A stretch of 64,000 nucleotides of DNA from an uncultured Granulosicoccaceae bacterium (GCA_938035125.1 CALHNS010000009.1:1-64000); one strand, 5' to 3'; positions 43,804 to 54,822 are shown, numbered from the stretch's first letter. Translations and numbers: made by a program. The notes: generated from the sequence alone by a model not told the origin.

Positions 43804-44562
43804 TCAAGCCGGATTATCAATGTCGATATGGTGATGTTTAATGTCGAACTTACTGGCAAGATGTTCGCCAAATGCCTGCACCCCATAACGTTCAGTCGCG
43901 TGATGCCCTGCGGCGATGTACAGCAAACCTTGCTCATGAGCCTCATGCGTGGTTTGCTCACTAATTTCACCACTTATATAGGCGTCAACGCCCAGCGCTG
44001 CAGCGTCGTTCAAAAAACGCTGCCCACCGCCCGAACACCAGGCCACAGTGCGAATTAGGTGGTCTTTACGGCCCACAGCCAGACAAGGCCTTTGCAGATT
44101 ATCCGATAGGGAATGTGCAAAGTCGTCAGCGGCTTGGGGGGACACCAATTCTCCTTGCCACAGCAAACCAGGAACACCACCGGCTGTGTGCTGGGCTGTC
44201 ACTTTTAAGTCGAATCGTTTGGCTAGTTGGGCGTTGTTGCCAAATTCTTGATGGCAATCCAGAGGCAAGTGATAGGCTAACAAAGCGATGTCGTGTTTTA
44301 TCAAACGCTTGATACGCTCATACTTCATACCGATGAGGGCGCCACTCTCCCCTTTCCAAAAGTACCCATGGTGAACCAGAACGGCGTCCGCACCTGCCTC
44401 AATGGCGGCATCTAGAAATTTTTCAGAAGCCGTAACACCTGTTATCAGTGTGTTAACGTTTTCTCGGCCCGCAACTTGTAATCCATTAGGGCAGTAATCT
44501 TGGAAAAGCGTCAACTCCAGTGTTCGGTTACTATAGTCAACAAGTATTGACAGTTGTTCCAT
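43804..44562 (-). CDS. Nif3-like dinuclear metal-center protein (YbgI family)
   Basis: DYCPNGLQVAG, VLVHHGYFWKGE, DAYISGEISEQTTHEAHEQGLLYIAAGHHATERYGV. Confidence 0.95.
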   Translation of the reverse strand: MEQLSILVDYSNRTLELTLFQDYCPNGLQVAGRENVNTLITGVTASEKFLDAAIEAGADAVLVHHGYFWKGESGALIGMKYERIKRLIKHDIALLAYHLPLDCHQEFGNNAQLAKRFDLKVTAQHTAGGVPGLLWQGELVSPQAADDFAHSLSDNLQRPCLAVGRKDHLIRTVAWCSGGGQRFLNDAAALGVDAYISGEISEQTTHEAHEQGLLYIAAGHHATERYGVQAFGEHLASKFDIKHHHIDIDNPA

Positions 44563-44572
44563 TATTCAGGCC

Positions 44573-45772
44573 GTGTACGTTTTGAAATCCATCACATTTA
44601 TAGCAATCTGTGCAGTGATTGGCTCGCTTATCGGCGCCACTAGTTATGCCTTGATAAAACAGAATGGTGACCCGCGAAACAATAGCAATACTACGGTGTT
44701 CTCACAGGTTCCACAGCCACAACCGGCATTAGAACTTGCCGAGCTTCCTACGCCTGCAACCGCTACTGAACAACCCACTCAGCAAATCAACCGATTTTCT
44801 TATCACGACGGTATCTCCCGCGTTGCGCCTTCCGTGGTTAGCCTGTACACCAGTGAAACCATTTATCGCGCCCCCATTGCCGACATATTGCAAGACAGCA
44901 TCAACCCGCGCATTGCGCCATCAGAGCGCCGCGCCACCAGCCAAGGCTCTGGGGTCATCATCGGTTCTGATGGGCTAATTGTTACTAATAATCATCTCGT
45001 TGCCGATGCCGATCAAATTTATGTGGTGCTAAGCGATGGCAGCTTGCATCAAGGTACGGTTGTGGGGGCCGATCCGGAAACCGATTTGGCTGTAGTCCGC
45101 ATTCCAGCCGCCGGGCTGCCTGCAGCACCGGTAGCAGATAACTTTTCGCTGCGCGTAGGCGATATAGTGCTAGCTATTGGCAACCCATTTGGGGTGGGTC
45201 AAACCGTCACCCAAGGCATTGTCAGCGCCACACGCCGCCAAGTGGCAGGCAGCAGCGCTTGGCAAAACTTTGTTCAAATTGATGCAGCGATTAATCCCGG
45301 CAACTCTGGCGGTGCGTTAATCACGCCAGATGGCAATTTAGTGGGCATCAACACCTCAGTATTCATGCGTGAAAGCGGTGCAGAAGGCATTGGATTCGCC
45401 ATTCCGGCAAGCCTTTTAGAGCAAGTCGTGCCACAAATCATTGAACATGGCCGCGTGATTCGCGGTTGGCTAGGTATCGATGCCGATGAGCTGCCGCTAT
45501 ACCCAACGGTCAATGAGCTGGTTGATACAGGCGCTGTTATCACCGGCGTGTTAAGAAAAAGCCCTGCTGACATCGGCGGTTTACGCCAATACGATGTCAT
45601 CACAGCCCTCGATGGCGAGAAAATTGAGCATGCTCGACAATTGTTACTCACCGTTTCCAACAAACCCCCAGGCAGTGTTATCACCTTATCGATAAACCGA
45701 GGTGGGGCACTAGGCACCATCCAGGTGCAACTGGGCGAGCGGCCGCAGTTACAAGCTGTGAATTTACGCTGA
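44573..45772 (+). CDS. DegS/AlgW-type periplasmic serine protease with one PDZ (GTG start)
   Basis: N-terminal TM, NHLVADAD, DAAINPGNSGGALI, single C-terminal PDZ. Confidence 0.93.
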   Translation: MYVLKSITFIAICAVIGSLIGATSYALIKQNGDPRNNSNTTVFSQVPQPQPALELAELPTPATATEQPTQQINRFSYHDGISRVAPSVVSLYTSETIYRAPIADILQDSINPRIAPSERRATSQGSGVIIGSDGLIVTNNHLVADADQIYVVLSDGSLHQGTVVGADPETDLAVVRIPAAGLPAAPVADNFSLRVGDIVLAIGNPFGVGQTVTQGIVSATRRQVAGSSAWQNFVQIDAAINPGNSGGALITPDGNLVGINTSVFMRESGAEGIGFAIPASLLEQVVPQIIEHGRVIRGWLGIDADELPLYPTVNELVDTGAVITGVLRKSPADIGGLRQYDVITALDGEKIEHARQLLLTVSNKPPGSVITLSINRGGALGTIQVQLGERPQLQAVNLR

Positions 45773-45850
45773 AAAACCTCCAAAATTGAACTACACCTAA
45801 GTATTGTGCTGAAAAGCCAGCAAGCAGCAGTTCTCAAAACTAAAACCTTT

Positions 45851-45879
45851 TTGGTGGCTTGGCAATAAGGCCGTATAAT
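45851..45879 (+). promoter_or_regulatory. Sigma70 promoter candidate directly before the DUF1919-like gene
   Basis: TTGGTG-17 nt-TATAAT. Confidence 0.6.
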
Positions 45880-45890
45880 CTCAAGGACTT

Positions 45891-46589
45891 ATGGTGGAAC
45901 GATTCCTACAAAAAGCACGCAAACTCAATGTTCTTCGGCACATCCGCGGAATAAAGAGCCGTGATTTCTCGCTTATAGCCAGCAATTGCACAGGCACCTT
46001 GCCCTATCGCTTTTTGGATATGCCTCATTTATCACCCACCGTAAACCTGTTTTTCTTTGCACCGGATTACTTAAAGTTTGCCTCTCGACTAGAGCATTAT
46101 CTTGCACAGCCATTGCAATTCATAGAAACTTCTAAGTACGCAAAGGGCCGCGAAACGCACAGTAAGCATGGGCATTACCCCATCGGCTTACTTGATGACA
46201 TTGAAATTCATTTCATGCATTACAGCAGCGAAGAAGACGCCAAAACGAAATGGGAAAGACGTTCAGCACGTATCAACTTTAATAACTTGATTTTTACGTT
46301 CACCGACAAAGATCTTTGCACGCCTGAATTAATCCAGCAATTTAATCAACTGCCTGGACGTAAGCTTCTGCTTACCTCTAAGCCCATGCCGTGGATTCCA
46401 TGCGCCGTGCCAGTGCCTGCGTATCGAGGCTGCAGTGAGATCGGTGATGCTTACACACGTTATGACCACCTAACCCATGTAAATTATCGCGGGCTGGTCG
46501 ATGGCCCAGAAGTTATTCAACCCGACGTGTTATCTCAAGTTAGCCTGAGTACTAACGAACCCTCGCTGGGCGGACCGATCAGCAGCTGA
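45891..46589 (+). CDS. DUF1919-like protein (exopolysaccharide-associated family)
   Basis: LIASNCTGTLPYRFLDMPHLSPTVNLFFFAPDYLKF...YPIGLLDDIEIHFMHYSSEEDAKTKWERRSARIN. Confidence 0.75.
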   Translation: MVERFLQKARKLNVLRHIRGIKSRDFSLIASNCTGTLPYRFLDMPHLSPTVNLFFFAPDYLKFASRLEHYLAQPLQFIETSKYAKGRETHSKHGHYPIGLLDDIEIHFMHYSSEEDAKTKWERRSARINFNNLIFTFTDKDLCTPELIQQFNQLPGRKLLLTSKPMPWIPCAVPVPAYRGCSEIGDAYTRYDHLTHVNYRGLVDGPEVIQPDVLSQVSLSTNEPSLGGPISS

Positions 46590-48806
46590 ACCCAGTAGTA
46601 CGCTTGCCAAACTCGCAAGCCACACCCACGACATAGCACCACCACTGGTTTGCGGTGAATTAAACGATACCGGACTACCCGTACCCACACTTGAATTAAA
46701 CGTGGTGTTAGTACCTGAGTTCGTATTAACCGCCACAAGATCGCCGCTAATATTTTGCTGAATACCCATATTCAACGCCACCCCGTTATTCGCAGGTGTG
46801 GCATCTAACACCCCAACCGCATTGACAACGGCTGTAAGCCTTGGCAAGCCTTCCGATGCGAACGGAAAAGAGATTTCTGCAACCGATTTAGGCGCTATTG
46901 ACGACAATCGACACTCAGCGCTACCCAAGGTGGTGGGTGTACAAACCTCAGGCCATTCGACCGATGCGGTGCTGTCCACTTCTACATCCAACACAGCGGA
47001 TGCTGGATAGCTTGAATCGTTGTTGGTGACACCCACTTGCACCGTGTTGCCAAAGTGCTGAAGCCCTAGTGATAAATCTAATGCGGGCAAAAAGCAGGAA
47101 CGACTGCGCGAATTAACAATACTACTTTGGCTGCATGTAGACATGGTTGTGGCCGTAAAACCTGAAATACGCGGCGACATCAACATACCGTTTTGTCCTG
47201 CGCATTCGGTATCGGTATCGTGTTGCGCACCCAGTGAATGCCCAAGCTCATGAGTTAACAATACATCAGTAAAACTTGATGGCGTGGTAACGCCAACATC
47301 ATAACCATCGGTTCGACAAGCTGTATCAATCCACGCCAAACCGAGTGTAATGTCGGTTTTCGGGTTGCCAGTAAATAAATAAACCAATCCGCTTTCGCTA
47401 AACAAGGTTCTCTTGTTCAATCGATAATCACGAAAATTTCTTAGCATCTGCTCTAAGGTTGATGGCCCTATCGCCATTGGGTCAGTAACCGATCCATCGT
47501 GCACGATGGTTTCGTTCAATCGAATGGTTAAACCTAACGGACGGTAAATGGCGTCGGCAACGTTCAACCCATTGATTGCATGAACCAAAGCTTCACCATT
47601 GTAGTAACGGTTGTATTGGCTATCGATAACCACCGACATGGGCACAATTTGCATATCTGTGCGAGAGGACGAGCGTTTACTCGAACGCTTAGATTGGTTA
47701 GATATCTCTAACGGCGTAGGTAAACTATCCAGCATTAACGGCAGTTCTTCTTCCGAACCGCCTAATTGTATTTTCGCGCCAGCGCGATTTTTCGGCTGAT
47801 AATAATCCAAAGTACCGATAAGATCCTCAGGGTGTAATCGATGTCGCTTACCGTTTCTCATCACAACACCATGAATGTCATTGTTGGACAATACAACACG
47901 CGCCCAAGAATCGGACTCACCATTGACATAGCCTGAATACACACCCACTGAAGGTGGCACGATGGAGCGAAGCTGCGCATCGAACCATTCGGATGATTGC
48001 GTTAGCGAACTGGGTTGCAACACTAAATCCAATTCAACTCCCCCAACCAAAACGCTTAGGCTTAGTTGATTTTCGTTTATCTCATTGCGTTTTGATAACG
48101 TGGAAGAACGATTGCGTTGCGTAGATAAAATTTCCAATCGGCGATCGGCTCGATCAAACCAATAACGCGATAAAACGTTACCTCGGGCCACACGAACACC
48201 GAAGGGCAAGGTCATACTGGTGTGCCGGTCACGAAGTGCTGTAAATAACGCTACAGCGGTTTGGGTTTGACCCGACTGTTCATGAGCAATCGCGTTCAGA
48301 TAATCGGCCGCATCCAAATAAGCCGTATCGGGTGCGCGCTGTTTTAATTCGGCAATATGCGCACGAGCGGTGTCGTAATCGAATCGCTCCATAAGATGCA
48401 CATAGGCCATTAAATATATAGCATCATCAACCAAAGAAGACGATGGGGCCTCGATGACTAAATCACGCAAATACTCCAACGCTTTATCAGGATTACCTGC
48501 ATCACGCTCATCTAATGCGTACAAAAACGTTAACAGCTCACTGCCTGCAATATCGGCTTCGTGCAACACGGCAATTCTGGTTTTAACGCCAGCAATATTT
48601 GAAAAATTAGGATACTGACGCTGTAGGTATCGAAGTTCTTGCAGAGCTTGCTTGAACTGCCCAAGACTAATATTGGCTTTGGCATTTTGGTAGGCCACCG
48701 AAGCGGCCTGCTCATTAGCAACAACAGGGGCCGCTTGGAGCAGCCCTGCCGCGAGAAACAGCCCCAATACCAGCCTTGTTAAGCAGGAATGCAACCGGGT
48801 CATCAC
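46530..48806 (-). CDS. Secreted reprolysin/M12-like zinc metalloprotease with TPR-like N-terminus and GlyGly-CTERM-like tail
   Basis: Signal peptide, HELGHSLGAQHD zincin motif, propeptide-like YSGYVNGESDSWARVVLS, C-terminal GG + hydrophobic segment. Confidence 0.82.
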   Translation of the reverse strand: MMTRLHSCLTRLVLGLFLAAGLLQAAPVVANEQAASVAYQNAKANISLGQFKQALQELRYLQRQYPNFSNIAGVKTRIAVLHEADIAGSELLTFLYALDERDAGNPDKALEYLRDLVIEAPSSSLVDDAIYLMAYVHLMERFDYDTARAHIAELKQRAPDTAYLDAADYLNAIAHEQSGQTQTAVALFTALRDRHTSMTLPFGVRVARGNVLSRYWFDRADRRLEILSTQRNRSSTLSKRNEINENQLSLSVLVGGVELDLVLQPSSLTQSSEWFDAQLRSIVPPSVGVYSGYVNGESDSWARVVLSNNDIHGVVMRNGKRHRLHPEDLIGTLDYYQPKNRAGAKIQLGGSEEELPLMLDSLPTPLEISNQSKRSSKRSSSRTDMQIVPMSVVIDSQYNRYYNGEALVHAINGLNVADAIYRPLGLTIRLNETIVHDGSVTDPMAIGPSTLEQMLRNFRDYRLNKRTLFSESGLVYLFTGNPKTDITLGLAWIDTACRTDGYDVGVTTPSSFTDVLLTHELGHSLGAQHDTDTECAGQNGMLMSPRISGFTATTMSTCSQSSIVNSRSRSCFLPALDLSLGLQHFGNTVQVGVTNNDSSYPASAVLDVEVDSTASVEWPEVCTPTTLGSAECRLSSIAPKSVAEISFPFASEGLPRLTAVVNAVGVLDATPANNGVALNMGIQQNISGDLVAVNTNSGTNTTFNSSVGTGSPVSFNSPQTSGGAMSWVWLASLASVLLGSAADRSAQRGFVSTQANLR

Positions 48807-49432
48807 AAATCGCCGTTTGCAGCTTTAGATCCAGACGCTTTCTCTTCGCGGAAGAAACTCAACACATCACTGCAGTTTTTCATAGCACTGCGGATTTCAT
48901 CCATGTTGGGTTCTGGTTGCGATGCCAGATTGTTCATCGCTTGGGTTTCTACGCGTGCTTCTTCAACCTTTTCTTGAATCGTTTTGGTGGCACGATTCAT
49001 AGCCAACATCAACTCGCTGAATTCTTTGTCGTCACTCTCTCGTAAACGCACATTCAGATTACCATCACCGATTTCATTCAGTGCACGGTGCATAGCCAAT
49101 ATGGGGTTGCCTAATTTACGAATCACGAACACCGCTATGGACATCGTAACCACTGCGTTGATTACCAACATCACTGCTAACCACTTCGCCATCATGGTAG
49201 TAACCGAGGGAATCTGCTCATTCATCTTAGCCATGTCTTCTGAGGTAAACAGAAGTGGCGCGGTTCCATCGACGATATCGCCTAACAAGAAGTAATAGAA
49301 CACACCCAGCACTAACGTAGATTGAACTACGAAGAACAGAGTTAGCCACATGACTCGGCGAATCTGGGTAAATCGGAAAGCCTTGTCACGAATGAGCGAC
49401 AGCGGGAATATTGCATCTGATGAACGAGCCAT
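48803..49432 (-). CDS. Membrane protein with HAMP domain
   Basis: Two TM helices flanking a periplasmic loop; HAMP-like KLGNPILAMHRALNEIGDGNLNVRLRESDDKEFSELMLAMN. Confidence 0.8.
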   Translation of the reverse strand: MARSSDAIFPLSLIRDKAFRFTQIRRVMWLTLFFVVQSTLVLGVFYYFLLGDIVDGTAPLLFTSEDMAKMNEQIPSVTTMMAKWLAVMLVINAVVTMSIAVFVIRKLGNPILAMHRALNEIGDGNLNVRLRESDDKEFSELMLAMNRATKTIQEKVEEARVETQAMNNLASQPEPNMDEIRSAMKNCSDVLSFFREEKASGSKAANGDL

Positions 49433-49581
49433 AGGAGCTAAACCGAAAACTTCTTTATCTAGATAAAGTAGAAATCGGCTTAAGGCTCTTAAGCTTTACG
49501 TTTTAAGCGTATTGTTCAGTCTGTGAGGATCGCGATAGCAACACAACGCACAGTTTTTGTGATGCAGCTCTCTTTATGAAA

Positions 49582-50631
49582 CTAAGCCGAGCGCCGTGCT
49601 ATCACAGCTTCTGCCAAGCCTTCTAGCATGGGCACCGTATTGTCCCAAGACACACACGCATCGGTAACGCTTTGACCTTTCACCAAAGGCTTGTTTGAAG
49701 GGCTTTGATTCCCTTCCACCAGGTTACTTTCGATCATGACACCCATAATGCGAGAATCGCCCAATTTCAGCTGCGCGCATATATCACCGCATACATAGCT
49801 TTGCCGGCGATGCAACTTACGAGAGTTCGCATGACTGCAATCAATCATCACCCGCTCTGGCAAACTGGCTTTTGCTAGCAGTGCACATGCAGCATCGACA
49901 CTGGCGGCATCGTAATTAGTGCTTGAACTGCCGCCACGCAAAATTAAATGCCCACCAGGATTACCCGCAGTTCTAAAAATAGCCGACTGCCCTTCTTTGG
50001 TTACCGATAAAAAACTGTGCGGGTGACGCGCTGCGCCAATAGCATCTACAGCAATTTGAACACTGCCTGCGGTACCGTTTTTAAACCCAACAGGACATGA
50101 CAAGCCCGATGACAATTCTCGATGGCCTTGGCTTTCTGTGGTGCGCGCACCAATAGCGCCCCAGCCAACAAGGTCTGCTATAAATTGCGGGCTGATTAAA
50201 TCTAAATACTCAACGCCTGCAGGCACACCCATATCGTTAAGATCAGCCAATAAGGTACGCGCCGTTTCAAGGCCCTTATTAATTTGAAAGCTGTTGTCCA
50301 TTAACGGATCATTGATCAGCCCCTTCCATCCGATAGTGGTTCGCGGCTTTTCAAAATACACCCGCATGATTAAACATAACTCGCTGGCAAATCCTGCGCT
50401 TACGGCTTTTAGCTTCTGGGCGTATTCTTTCGCAGCATCAACATCGTGTATGGAACATGGGCCAACCACGACAGCTAGGCGATCATCTTCACCGTTAAGT
50501 ATGCGCTGCACAGAATCGCGCGCGCGGGTCACCGTGCTGGCAGCTTGCGAAGAGACGGGCACTTTGGCAATCAAACTTGCTGGTGTTTGAAGTTGCTCAG
50601 TTCCTGTAATGCGTAAATCATCAGTGGACAT
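49582..50631 (-). CDS. 3-deoxy-7-phosphoheptulonate synthase (class I, AroF/G/H type)
   Basis: VVVGPCSIHDVDAAKEYA, RVYFEKPRTTIGWKGLINDP, MIDCSHANSRK. Confidence 0.95.
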   Translation of the reverse strand: MSTDDLRITGTEQLQTPASLIAKVPVSSQAASTVTRARDSVQRILNGEDDRLAVVVGPCSIHDVDAAKEYAQKLKAVSAGFASELCLIMRVYFEKPRTTIGWKGLINDPLMDNSFQINKGLETARTLLADLNDMGVPAGVEYLDLISPQFIADLVGWGAIGARTTESQGHRELSSGLSCPVGFKNGTAGSVQIAVDAIGAARHPHSFLSVTKEGQSAIFRTAGNPGGHLILRGGSSSTNYDAASVDAACALLAKASLPERVMIDCSHANSRKLHRRQSYVCGDICAQLKLGDSRIMGVMIESNLVEGNQSPSNKPLVKGQSVTDACVSWDNTVPMLEGLAEAVIARRSA

Positions 50632-50660
50632 AATAGTTAGTGTCTTTCTCAGTTCTTAAA

Positions 50661-51296
50661 TTAACTTGTTTGCACAACCGCATGGCGCATACGTTCAATA
50701 ATGGGCGCGATTTCATCATGGCGAACTTTCATAGAAACGCGATTAACGACCAACCGAGCACTGCTACTGGCCACATGCTCCAACGCTTCTAACCCATTTG
50801 CTTTTAATGTATTGCCTGTATCAACTACATCAACAATGGCGTCGGCAAGCCCAGTTAATGGAGCAAGCTCCATTGAACCATACAGTTTAATTATTTCAAC
50901 TTGCCGACCTGTGGCGGCAAAATGCTTGCGCGCGCAGTGGGTGTATTTTGTGGCAATTCTTAAGCGCGTGTTTTTACTTAAGTCCATGCCTTTAGGGCCA
51001 CACACCATAAGCTTACATTTGGCAATGCCTAAATCGATTGGCTCAACCAGACCATCACCACCGTGTTCCAATAAAACATCCTTACCCACAACGCCAAGAT
51101 CAGCCCCTCCGTGTTGAACGTAAGTGGCCACATCCGATGCGCGAACAATGAGAAATTCAACATCCCCTCTCGTGGACGGCAAAATCAATTTGCGCGATGT
51201 TTCTGGCGATTCAGCTGGGTGTATGTCCGCGGCAGCCAACAGTGGCAAGGTGTCGTCGAAAATACGACCTTTCGACAAGGCGATTCGAAGCGTCAC
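50661..51296 (-). CDS. hisG: ATP phosphoribosyltransferase, short form
   Basis: [48 protein letters not shown]; 211 aa short form. Confidence 0.95.
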   Translation of the reverse strand: MTLRIALSKGRIFDDTLPLLAAADIHPAESPETSRKLILPSTRGDVEFLIVRASDVATYVQHGGADLGVVGKDVLLEHGGDGLVEPIDLGIAKCKLMVCGPKGMDLSKNTRLRIATKYTHCARKHFAATGRQVEIIKLYGSMELAPLTGLADAIVDVVDTGNTLKANGLEALEHVASSSARLVVNRVSMKVRHDEIAPIIERMRHAVVQTS

Positions 51297-52580
<1,284 letters not shown>

Positions 52581-52627
52581 TTATTAAATTGACGGCTTGC
52601 CAGCCGCTGGAGGCGCAATTATACCGA

Positions 52628-52921
52628 TTATATGAACGAGCTGACTTGGCAGATCCGGGACAGTTTCTGGATAGATTCGGGCAAATTCTGATGATTCAGC
52701 GTGCACTTAAGCTCTGAAGCCCGTTCTTGCCATGAAAGCAGCAGTGCCAGAGCCGCACTGTTGGCATGGGTAACACCTGAAAAATCAACCACCAACGAGC
52801 CATTGGGTAAAATTTGCCCATTAATTTGATCGAGCAATTGGGGAGCTGTTGCAAAATCTACAACACCAGAGACGCGGCAAACATCCCCTTCAACGTTAAT
52901 TTCTGACCGGCTGGTGTCCAT
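52628..52921 (-). CDS. mlaB: STAS-domain protein MlaB
   Basis: STAS-like SLVVDFSGVTHANSAALALLLSW; operon position. Confidence 0.88.
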   Translation of the reverse strand: MDTSRSEINVEGDVCRVSGVVDFATAPQLLDQINGQILPNGSLVVDFSGVTHANSAALALLLSWQERASELKCTLNHQNLPESIQKLSRICQVSSFI

Positions 52922-52930
52922 AAATACGTT

Positions 52931-53542
52931 CTAGCGGCTGTTACGTTTACGCAGAAACGCTAATAGGCCATCAATACCCTTGGCATTGATTTCGTCGGTA
53001 AATTTCTGCCGAAAATTACTCACCAAGCTTAGGCCCGCCACTTCGATGTCATAAATCTTCCAGCCTTCTTTGTCACGCAGTTTGTAAATCACAGGAACAT
53101 CTGAACCGCCGTTTTGTTTGAAAGCGGTTCGTACAATGGCTCGATCATCTCGGCTTTCAGGTCGGTACGGCTCAAATTCAATAGCTTCACCACTGTATTG
53201 CGTCATGGCAGATGTGTATGTATTTAGCAGCAACGTTTTAAATTGTAAGACCAAATCTTTCTGCTGATCTTTATCGGCGTTGCGCCAGTTCTTACCAATT
53301 GATAAACGCGTCATGGTGACAAAGTCGATGTGCGGCACAATCAATTCTTCGGCTTTTGCATCAACCAATGATTTATCGGCGCGCACCTCATCAATGTTAT
53401 CGGCCAAAAACGATAACATTTCGGTTATTGCGCTTTGCACTAACTGCTGCGCTGGGTGTTCATCTTGAGCATACACAGCATTAGAGAACAGCAACAACAT
53501 CGCAGCGATTGCGGCTCGTAATGATTTATTGATTAACGGCAT
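52931..53542 (-). CDS. mlaC: Periplasmic phospholipid-binding protein MlaC
   Basis: Signal peptide; Tol-Tol-Ttg2-like IDFVTMTRLSIGKNWRNADKDQQ; start at MPLINKSLRAA. Confidence 0.93.
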   Translation of the reverse strand: MPLINKSLRAAIAAMLLLFSNAVYAQDEHPAQQLVQSAITEMLSFLADNIDEVRADKSLVDAKAEELIVPHIDFVTMTRLSIGKNWRNADKDQQKDLVLQFKTLLLNTYTSAMTQYSGEAIEFEPYRPESRDDRAIVRTAFKQNGGSDVPVIYKLRDKEGWKIYDIEVAGLSLVSNFRQKFTDEINAKGIDGLLAFLRKRNSR

Positions 53543-53579
53543 GACTACTTCCTTTCCTGATTCGTATAACTTGAACCCA

Positions 53580-54029
53580 CTATTGATCCACCAACACACG
53601 ACCAATAAGCCGTTCAAGCACTAACGCTGATTGCGTTATTTCAAATTCACCGCCATCGGTTAAGTATTCAATGTCCCCACCTGGGTCCAATCCGATGTAC
53701 TGCTCGCCTAAAAGCCCTGCTGTGTAGATACTAGCGATCGTATCCAAAGGGAACTCGGCATAATCTTTATCGATATTCAGAGTAACTCGGGCTCTGAAGG
53801 TTTCAGGGTCATATTCAATTTTTGAGACCTGCCCCACGCGAACACCGCTAGCCGATACCGGCGCTCGCGGTTTCAAGCCGCCGATGTTCTCAAAATACGC
53901 GGTTACTTTGTATCCATCGGTACCCGTCAAACTGGCCAAGTTACTGACCTTCATGGCTAAAATGAACATCGCCGCCAAAAACAGCAACATAAAAAAGCCA
54001 ACGGTTAATTCAATAGTTCGAGAATTCAT
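53580..54029 (-). CDS. mlaD: MCE-domain protein MlaD
   Basis: N-terminal TM, MCE core YFENIGGLKPRAPVSASGVRVGQV. Confidence 0.95.
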   Translation of the reverse strand: MNSRTIELTVGFFMLLFLAAMFILAMKVSNLASLTGTDGYKVTAYFENIGGLKPRAPVSASGVRVGQVSKIEYDPETFRARVTLNIDKDYAEFPLDTIASIYTAGLLGEQYIGLDPGGDIEYLTDGGEFEITQSALVLERLIGRVLVDQ

Positions 54030-54042
54030 CTTTTATAACGAC

Positions 54043-54822
54043 CTATACCGAAAACATAACGGCGGTAAGTAGAAAATCCAACCCCAAGACGGCAAGTGAA
54101 GATTTAACCACCGTCCCAGTGGTGGCTGATGCCACGCCTTCAGGTGTCGGCACACAATCAGCGCCTTGAAAAATAGCGATCCAGTTGACCACTAAACCAA
54201 ATACCACAGCCTTAATTAATCCGTTCAACACATCGGCTTTAAAACTGACAGCACTTTGCATTTGCGACCAATAGGCTCCGGCATCAACACCGAGTAATTC
54301 AACGCCAACCAAATGCCCACCTAACACACCCACAGCACTGAACATGGCGGCCAATAAAGGCAAAGCAATAAAGCCTGCCAAAAGTCTAGGGGCGAAAATG
54401 CGACGGTAAGGATCGATGGCCATCATTTCCAAACCCGACAATTGCTCTGTTGATTTCATGAGCCCGATTTCTGCCGTCATTGCAGAACCTGCACGACCTG
54501 CAAATAAAAGCCCAGTAACCACTGGCCCTAGTTCGCGCACCAAAGTGAAGGCCACGACCACGCCTAAAGATTCTTCAGCACCGAACCTGACTAAGGTGTT
54601 GTACCCCTGTAATGCCAACACCATGCCGACAAACAATCCAGACACTAAAATTATGGATAGGGTTTTGACGCCACTGGCGAATAACTGTTGATTGAGTAAA
54701 GAAAATTTTCGTATGGGCTCGCCAATGGCCAAGACGGTTTGAATCAAATGCAGCAACGCGCGCCCAAGGGTGGCCACAGCGTTTAGTGTTCCAGCACCCA
54801 GCGATTGAATGAGATCAAGCAT
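54043..54822 (-). CDS. mlaE: ABC permease MlaE
   Basis: FTLVRELGPVVTGLLFAGRAGSAMTAEIGLMKSTEQ. Confidence 0.96.
   Translation of the reverse strand: MLDLIQSLGAGTLNAVATLGRALLHLIQTVLAIGEPIRKFSLLNQQLFASGVKTLSIILVSGLFVGMVLALQGYNTLVRFGAEESLGVVVAFTLVRELGPVVTGLLFAGRAGSAMTAEIGLMKSTEQLSGLEMMAIDPYRRIFAPRLLAGFIALPLLAAMFSAVGVLGGHLVGVELLGVDAGAYWSQMQSAVSFKADVLNGLIKAVVFGLVVNWIAIFQGADCVPTPEGVASATTGTVVKSSLAVLGLDFLLTAVMFSV

Noticed and set aside
43642-44058. 138-aa plus-strand ORF between petA and Nif3
   Set aside because: Mostly antisense to the Nif3 gene; no recognisable domain
45274-45837. 187-aa minus-strand ORF
   Set aside because: Antisense to the DegS/AlgW-like protease gene; Ser/Thr/Pro-rich shadow composition
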